Source: Rhyacophila brunnea | Taxonomy: Eukaryota > Arthropoda > Insecta > Trichoptera > Rhyacophilidae | Assembly (NCBI GenBank): GCA_022495005.1 | Contig: JAGYXB010001617.1 | Coordinates: 62,001 to 126,000 of the forward strand | Direction of reading: 5' to 3' | Length of the DNA stretch: 64,000 bases | Shown: one piece after another, positions 59,191-64,000 of the stretch | How the letters are laid out: each line of letters starts with the position of its first letter | Numbering within the stretch: position 1 is the stretch's first letter | Made by a program: the position numbers and the translations under genes | The notes under the pieces: model-generated | Told to the model about the DNA's origin: nothing | The model's database searches: none | Seen by the model: the letters and a program-made list of their open reading frames with translations, nothing else

Positions 59191-59399
59191 GTTGATTTAA
59201 ATACCTGTTATGATATTCAATGATAGTCTTTACAATATATTATTATTTCCAACAGTGATGTGTAATTTATGTCAGAAAATACTAAAGTGTGTACGAATAA
59301 TTTACCGATAATGTCCAGATATCGATAGAGTAGTGCACAAATATTGCAAGTTCAGTTTTTGCTAAAACTGATTTAATATCATAAATATAACATGTCCCA

Positions 59400-59640
59400 T
59401 ACCCCACGTTGGCCGCGCGGCTTAAATATCGGCATATAGCGTCGTTGGTCCCAGGTTTCAATCCTGGGTCTGACAAGTACACATATTTTTTTTCAATTTG
59501 TGGATGAATCAGAGTATGGACATAAGTTGAGCAAGTCGCTAACATCCATTTCTCGTAAAAACAAAACCTGTTAATACAAACCTTCACTCAGTGGAGGCCC
59601 TTATGATCCTATTAGGATCGGACATGGTCAAATAAATAAT
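59400..59640 (+). mobile_element. tRNA-derived SINE family 2, copy in Ig2 intron (sense)
   Basis: Head CACGTTGGCCGCGCGGCTTA and box B-like GGTTTCAATCC (one change from the consensus GGTTTGAATCC). Body TTTTTCAATTTGTGG, AACATCCATTTCTCG, AGTGGAGGCCC and end ATCCTATTAGGATCGGAC, followed by an AAATAAATAATAATAA tail. Confidence 0.85.
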
Positions 59641-59777
59641 AATAACAACATATCCATCTTTATCAAATGCTTATACCTACTGTATAATTATAATATAGAT
59701 ATATTATAAATTCATAGGGTATTCATGTAGGGTACCTAATTGAGAAGATATTTTCTCATTCAGATGCAGTACTATGT

Positions 59778-60008
59778 TAACCATGTCCGATCTTATGATT
59801 GTAACACACACCATAGGTTGACATATTGACATATTTTTGGTTTTACGAGAAATGGATATAAGTTACTTGCTCAACCTATTAAATCCATATTCTGGGTTCA
59901 AACACATATTGAATGGCAACATGTGAATTGGCTAGACCCAGGATTTGAACCTGGGACCCACAACATTATAAGCCTGGCGCATAGCCACCGTAACCATCGT
60001 GGGTGTGC
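59778..60008 (-). mobile_element. tRNA-derived SINE family 2, copy in Ig2 intron (antisense)
   Basis: The minus strand has box B GGTTCAAATCCTGGG, the body TTTACGAGAAATGG-type blocks and the GATCGGACATGGTTAAC-like end. It faces the sense copy 138 bp away and ends about 90 bp before the acceptor of the next Robo exon. Confidence 0.8.
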
Positions 60009-60096
60009 AAGATTGAATAAATTATAATAGTGCACTTACCCATTGCTATATACATGGATTGTATTAAATTTGGACATTGCATAATATTTTTTCCAG

Positions 60097-60227
60097 AATC
60101 AGCATTGTCGATGGTGGTAATTTAATCATCCAAGACCTTCGACAATCGGACGATGGTCGTTATCAATGTCTAGCAAAAAATGTCGTTGGTCTCCGAGAGT
60201 CTGCCGTTGCCCATCTTCGTGTTCATG
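60097..60227 (+). CDS. robo2: Robo receptor, coding exon 4 (Ig2, second half)
   Basis: Encodes the rest of Arg177 to His220 plus one base: [20 protein letters not shown], then [16 protein letters not shown] (Cys201) and HLRVH. DGGNL, the D-x-G-x-Y-x-C pattern and NVVGxRES are characteristic of Robo Ig2. Cys150-Cys201 would form the domain's disulfide. Acceptor TTTTTTCCAG; donor CATG|GTAAGT is near-perfect. The exon enters in phase 2 and leaves in phase 1. Confidence 0.95.
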
Positions 60228-60436
60228 GTAAGTTTATTTTAATCTATAAATTTAGATAATTTTACTATCCATTTTACAATGCTTGAAACTTTTACGGTTG
60301 TTCTTCAGAGTAATAGATTCTTAGGTTTCCACCGCGTGTACTTGTATGAATGAAAACGTCCCTCACTAACATCTGAGTGATGTTTGCATTCTTACGCCTA
60401 CACTACACTTAATCGGGTCTTGGACGATTTGGCACC

Positions 60437-60829
60437 GGGACAACTGGACGCCACGCAATTCGAAAATAAATAGACGTTAGGTACTTATAGGTACTTTTAA
60501 AAAATATATTGAATATTATTATTTATATTTAAATTATTATATTATGATTTAATAATTGGTGAGAATTTAAATATGCACACGCCAATAATGATTTAATCGT
60601 GCATATGTTTAAGTTCCAACGAAAAAAGAGTTCTTTATTTTTATATAAAGCCTTAGGCATGGTCATTTTCAGTCCGCAATAAAAAAAACATTATATTAAG
60701 CGTAAAATTAATTAAAACTACTAAGTAGTAGATATAAACTGATTAAAATTCCTCGTCTACGTTCTGTATACATGTCTACGACAGTGCGGTGTCTAATTGT
60801 CCTGGTGTCCAGTTGTCTCATTCCCACTA
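60437..60829 (+). mobile_element. MITE with CAACTGGACGCC ends, copy 2
   Basis: Colinear with 56503-56887; the left end reads GGGACAACTGGACGCCACGC and the right GGTGTCCAGTTGTCTC, again with a doubled end motif. It lies between two short inverted repeats, which may mark an older element into which it inserted. Confidence 0.8.
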
Positions 60830-61480
60830 TAACACATATCTCTTGATAATGGCCTCTGCAACGAGCCCAAAACGCCAAGGAAAGAAGGAAGAAGTACACG
60901 CGGTGGAACCCCAAGAATCTATCATTATCCATTATTGAAATGTTTTTTATACACGTCGACGTTCTTCTCTGATCTGATCCTGCCGAGCAAGTCGCTCTAC
61001 TGACCGCTCCGAAATCTTGTGTTTTGTTTGGTTTATTTTTAACACATAAATTCACTCGCTATTTTTTTCGATGCCATAGTATTTCTTCTTACACCCTTCC
61101 CCAACCCAGTATAGACTTCTTATAATTGTTTTCATATAACCGTTAGGTTTTTTAACCGGTTAAGTACCCAAAGCGTCTTTGGACGCCCTAACTACACCAA
61201 TTCTTATGTTAATTACTATCAATTAACTAATTGCGGCATAGAAAGGATTAAAAAATAAATTCAACGCTAATAGTTTTCTAATAGCCCTTGTAATCGAACC
61301 CATTTATGACCACATGGGTTTGTCCATTTAATAATATTTTGTGTTAAAATATCACATGAATGTGATTAAAACATTAGTTAAATGTATCTACATTTAAATC
61401 TGCATCCATGTGTCGACAATATTCTATTATATATATTTTGCAAATGTATCTACTTTAAAATTGATGTTTTGTATAATATT

Positions 61481-61809
61481 TATGAAGCGCCTAGTTTCAA
61501 AAGCCCCTAAAACGATTTCAGGTAGTTTTGAAAAAAATGAGAAAAAATCATATCTATTAAATCTGTGAACTTTATGTATGTATTTTTTAATTCGTTATAT
61601 TCTAAAGAGTATTTTAGCTTTACATTTTAGAGGTATTTGAAAAGCATACCCTACCATTTTAGCGGGTTTTGAAATTTACTATTATTTATTATCATACGTA
61701 TTGACAGTTTTTGGTCATATAGTTAACAAAAATATCTATCTAAATACATATCTAACTCAAAAAATTTTCAAAAACCGTTTTAGGGGCTTTTGAAACTAGG
61801 CGCTTCATA
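61481..61809. mobile_element. MITE with perfect 34-bp inverted ends
   Basis: 61481-61514 and 61776-61809 are perfect reverse complements including an outer TA; the ends then start TGAAGCGCCTAGTTTC and contain AAAGCCCCTAAAACG. The TA could be the target duplication of a Tc1/mariner-type element. The 261-bp interior has no coding capacity. Perfect arms suggest recent insertion or gene conversion. Confidence 0.75.
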
Positions 61810-62132
61810 TAAGTGTTATTTCATAAGTTGACGAACTTATAAAAAAAGCACTACCTCGATCATGATTTTTACTCAAAATTACCTGTACCTTGAATTAATC
61901 TTTAGTACCTAGACCTATTAATAATATTCGACTTTTTATTTATTTATTTCTTATGACGTCATCTGGCATGTTTTTATCGATTTAAGTTGGTAAAATTTCT
62001 TACTCAAAGTGTGTTTTGATTTATATAATAATATAAATCAATTTCGTTATAAAGTGATGTAGCTATATGACTATAATCCAAACAAATAAATCATATTTCA
62101 TAGCGTACATTGTTATTTCCGCCATCGCGCAG

Positions 62133-62405
62133 TGAAACCTTACCTGATATCCGGTCCCCAAGACGCGGTCGCCTTGGCGGGCGGAAGTGTGACATTCCCT
62201 TGCCGGGTGGGCGGCGACCCCCTACCGGACGTCCTATGGCGCAGAACAGCGGGCGGCGGGAATATGCCGCTCGGACGGGTCCACATCCTTGAGGATAGGG
62301 CACTGAGATTGGACTCCGTAGCTCCTGAAGATGAAGGAGAGTACAGTTGCGAAGCTGATAACGCGGTCGGTGCTATCACGGCTACTGGATTACTGACAGT
62401 GCATT
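62133..62405 (+). CDS. robo2: Robo receptor, coding exon 5 (Ig3)
   Basis: Encodes residues 221-311 plus one base of the next codon: VKPYLISGPQDAVALAGGSV, then FPCRVGGDPLPDVLWRRTAG (Cys244, Trp256), RVHILEDRALRLDSV and DEGEYSCEADNAVGAI (Cys293), ending LLTVH. GGDPLPDVLWRR and CEADNAVG are typical Robo Ig3 strings and, to my memory, closer to the Robo2/3 branch. The acceptor follows GCCATCGCGCAG, with a poor pyrimidine tract; the donor is CATT|GTGAGT. Phase 1 at both ends. G+C is very high against the AT-rich introns. The gene continues beyond the window, so the product here is partial. Confidence 0.95.
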
Positions 62406-62513
62406 GTGAGTTAATAAGAATTAGATTTGAATCTAACTGATTTACAATATTAGGTATTCTATAATTAGTAGATAATACAGCATTCTGTGTTTTGTCATTT
62501 AGATTCAAACTTT

Positions 62514-63477
62514 ATGTACGTCAGTGGTTACCAAACTTTATGTTACTACGCCTCCCTTTAAAAAAAATCTAATCTTGGCGCCTCCTCCGTTTATTTCATT
62601 AAATAATACAGACACCTTTTTAAATAGCCAAAAATATGCTACTTAATACAAAGAAAAAAAACTTAATTAAGTATAAAAATAAACTAGATTTTACTTAGTA
62701 CTTTTATTATATTCATTTTTAAATTAATTTGTTTTTCATGCGATGGATGTGCTTGTTTCTTAGCACATAGTGCTCTTGTTCTACTAAACGGGGTCGATAT
62801 ATGGATTTAATTGCAGCTAATGTGCAGAAAATCCTGTTTCACATAAAAATATAATGTGACGAATGGTATAGCAGTACCTAATTTACTTACAACTTGCATT
62901 CCTTATCTTGACAAAGTATTATATTATTTCTTCACTTCGATTCAATCAGAATTGAACTAGGGTTTTTGTTTCAATGAATTATCGCATGCTAATTCTACTT
63001 ATCAATTTTTTCCTTTTCAATAGAAGTCATTCCAAATTCATCATCGTTCATTGACAAATGGATTCTATCATGGGCCCCATATCCTGAAGCGGGCCCCCAG
63101 GCCAAAATCTTTGGTGGGCCCACCTATCTATCGTTGATGTTAAGGGCAGTGTGGTGCTCTAAAGTAGTGTTTCCTAAGTTATACACGGGAGTTATCATTT
63201 AAGTACCTATAGCAATCATCATATAGGTATCACGTCAAATTGCAATGCACAACTACATATTTAAAATATTTAATAGTCTTGAAACAAAGTAGTGCCGCAG
63301 GCCACTTTTTTAAAAACTATTAGATTAAATTTGTGATGTCTGTTATGCCCGGGCCCCAGGCTCTTTATAAACTATGTATTTGCAAACTGCAAACCTGTGG
63401 CTACATTTGTGTTAAACTTTTCGCGCCTCCCTTTGCAACACTCCGTGCCTCCCAGTTTGGAAATCGCTGATGTACGT
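62514..63477 (-). mobile_element. hAT element, internally deleted, with 8-bp target duplication
   Basis: The element 62522-63469 (948 bp) is flanked by perfect duplications ATGTACGT (62514-62521 and 63470-63477). Its inverted ends read CAGTGGTTACCAAACTTT on the left and, inwards from the right, CAGCGATTTCCAAACTGG, each followed by CGCCTCCC-type sequence. Between them is a decayed transposase piece on the minus strand. GGGCCCC-rich blocks at about 63075-63120 and 63345-63360 may be a second nested element. Confidence 0.9.
62755..62880 (-). pseudogene. hAT transposase C-terminal remnant
   Basis: The minus strand, with one or two frame changes, gives IPFVT, ETGFSA and LAAIKSIYRPRL followed by a short basic end with HIHRMKN. 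This corresponds to the C-terminal dimerisation region of hAT transposases (pattern C/V-E-x-GFSAL-x-AIKSKYRSRL) of the Buster/ZBED type. The catalytic region is absent, so the element depends, or depended, on a transposase elsewhere. Confidence 0.75.
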
Positions 63478-64000
63478 ATTGAATTTAAGAAAATATTGTA
63501 TTTTGCTTACGACATTATGATTTTTGCGTATCACAGTTAACTGTGAGCTGTCGTACTGGAAAGAGATGGTCGTAAAGCATTAAGATAAAAATAATGCCTT
63601 GTTCGTGCACAATTGTAGACAGTCATGTTCCAGTTATATTATAATCAATAAGAAGAACATTAATTTCATATTGATTGATATTTAATATGTATTAATAACG
63701 CTGTCAATATTCTCAGATATTTGAGAGGTGTGCATTGCTACTTGCTAACCTACTTTGGAATCATTCGAATAGATTTATGATTTATTAATTTCTTTATTAA
63801 AAAAAAATATTGACTAGGTACTCGTACATAATAAATGATAATAATATTATGATTGTATTTCTAATTGCCTTAGTTCCAGTGGTTTTATTACATTTACGTT
63901 TATTACTTAGGCACGGGTATTAAACTGGTTTTCTGTGGCTGATGAGGTCCACCACTATGAGCACTGGCGGATCACAGTTTTTTAAGAATGCTTAGGTCAC

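Larger units (their letters stand above)
59191..60096 (+). other. Robo intron 3 (906 bp), splits Ig2, filled by SINEs
   Basis: GT at 59191, AG at 60095-60096 after ATATTTTTTCCAG. Two SINE family 2 copies in opposite directions (59400-59640 and 59778-60008) occupy over half of it. A degraded copy of the 1299-1550 foldback arm is near 59318-59350. Confidence 0.9.
60228..62132 (+). other. Robo intron 4 (about 1.9 kb)
   Basis: GT at 60228, AG at 62131-62132. It contains a MITE (60437-60829), an inverted repeat flanking that MITE (60315-60342 with 60893-60920, 26 of 28 bases) and a TA-flanked foldback (61481-61809). About 61090-61480 and 61815-62100 show nothing else definable. Confidence 0.9.
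62406..64000 (+). other. Robo intron 5, partial
   Basis: Begins with a GT donor at 62406; no acceptor with a matching Ig4 exon is found before the window ends. It holds the hAT element 62514-63477. After that, about 63530-63600 repeats wording seen at 5290-5340 and 17085-17115 (GTACTGGAAAGAGATGG, AGCATT). The remaining 400 bases show nothing definable. Confidence 0.8.

Noticed and set aside
63942..63985. CTGATGAGGTCCACC and CACTGGCGGATC near the right edge
   Set aside because: No GAAA core for a hammerhead; the second string resembles a hAT end, but the window stops before a partner could be found.
1..64000. CRISPR arrays, rRNA genes, bacterial operons, phage or viral genes
   Set aside because: No regularly spaced direct repeats, no rRNA-like blocks and no compact gene clusters were seen.

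Overview
The window looks like nuclear DNA of an insect. It is strongly AT-rich, has one gene with GT-AG introns and very long introns, and carries many interspersed repeats (mariner, hAT-like, RTE-like, Jockey/R1-like, tRNA-derived SINEs) plus GGTTA/TTAGG-type repeats. I cannot fix the order from sequence alone. There is no sign of bacterial or viral organisation.

The only host gene I can support is a roundabout (Robo) axon-guidance receptor on the + strand, running off the right edge. Five coding exons fit together in frame: a signal-peptide exon (6352-6409), an Ig1 exon (45591-45908), Ig2 split over two exons (59037-59190 and 60097-60227) and an Ig3 exon (62133-62405). Phases are 1-1-2-1-1, and the joined product is 311 residues of N-terminal ectodomain. 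Several short motifs resemble the Robo2/Robo3 (leak) branch more than Robo1, as far as I can judge from memory. The first intron is about 39.2 kb and the second about 13.1 kb. Ig4, Ig5, FN3, transmembrane and cytoplasmic parts lie beyond the window.

Nearly everything else is a layered graveyard of mobile elements inside these introns. Best defined are a 1291-bp mariner with TA target duplication and near-identical terminal repeats (36868-38158), whose transposase is broken by one frameshift; two hAT-type insertions with perfect 8-bp target duplications (19211-19501 and 62514-63477), the second keeping a transposase remnant; a tRNA-derived SINE with an 11-bp target duplication and poly-A tail (12416-12634); TTAA-flanked MITEs of about 383 bp; and several decayed copies of one RTE-like reverse transcriptase.

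Less ordinary signals are a repeat with a hammerhead-like fold reminiscent of Penelope-like elements (41218-41253); a tRNA-like repeat family that occurs both as single units and as inverted dimers; large foldback elements, one centred on GGTTA repeats; and an inverted SINE pair filling the short intron inside the Ig2 coding region. A few G+C-richer islands without repeat character are possible regulatory elements, but this is weakly supported. I found no clearly novel protein system.
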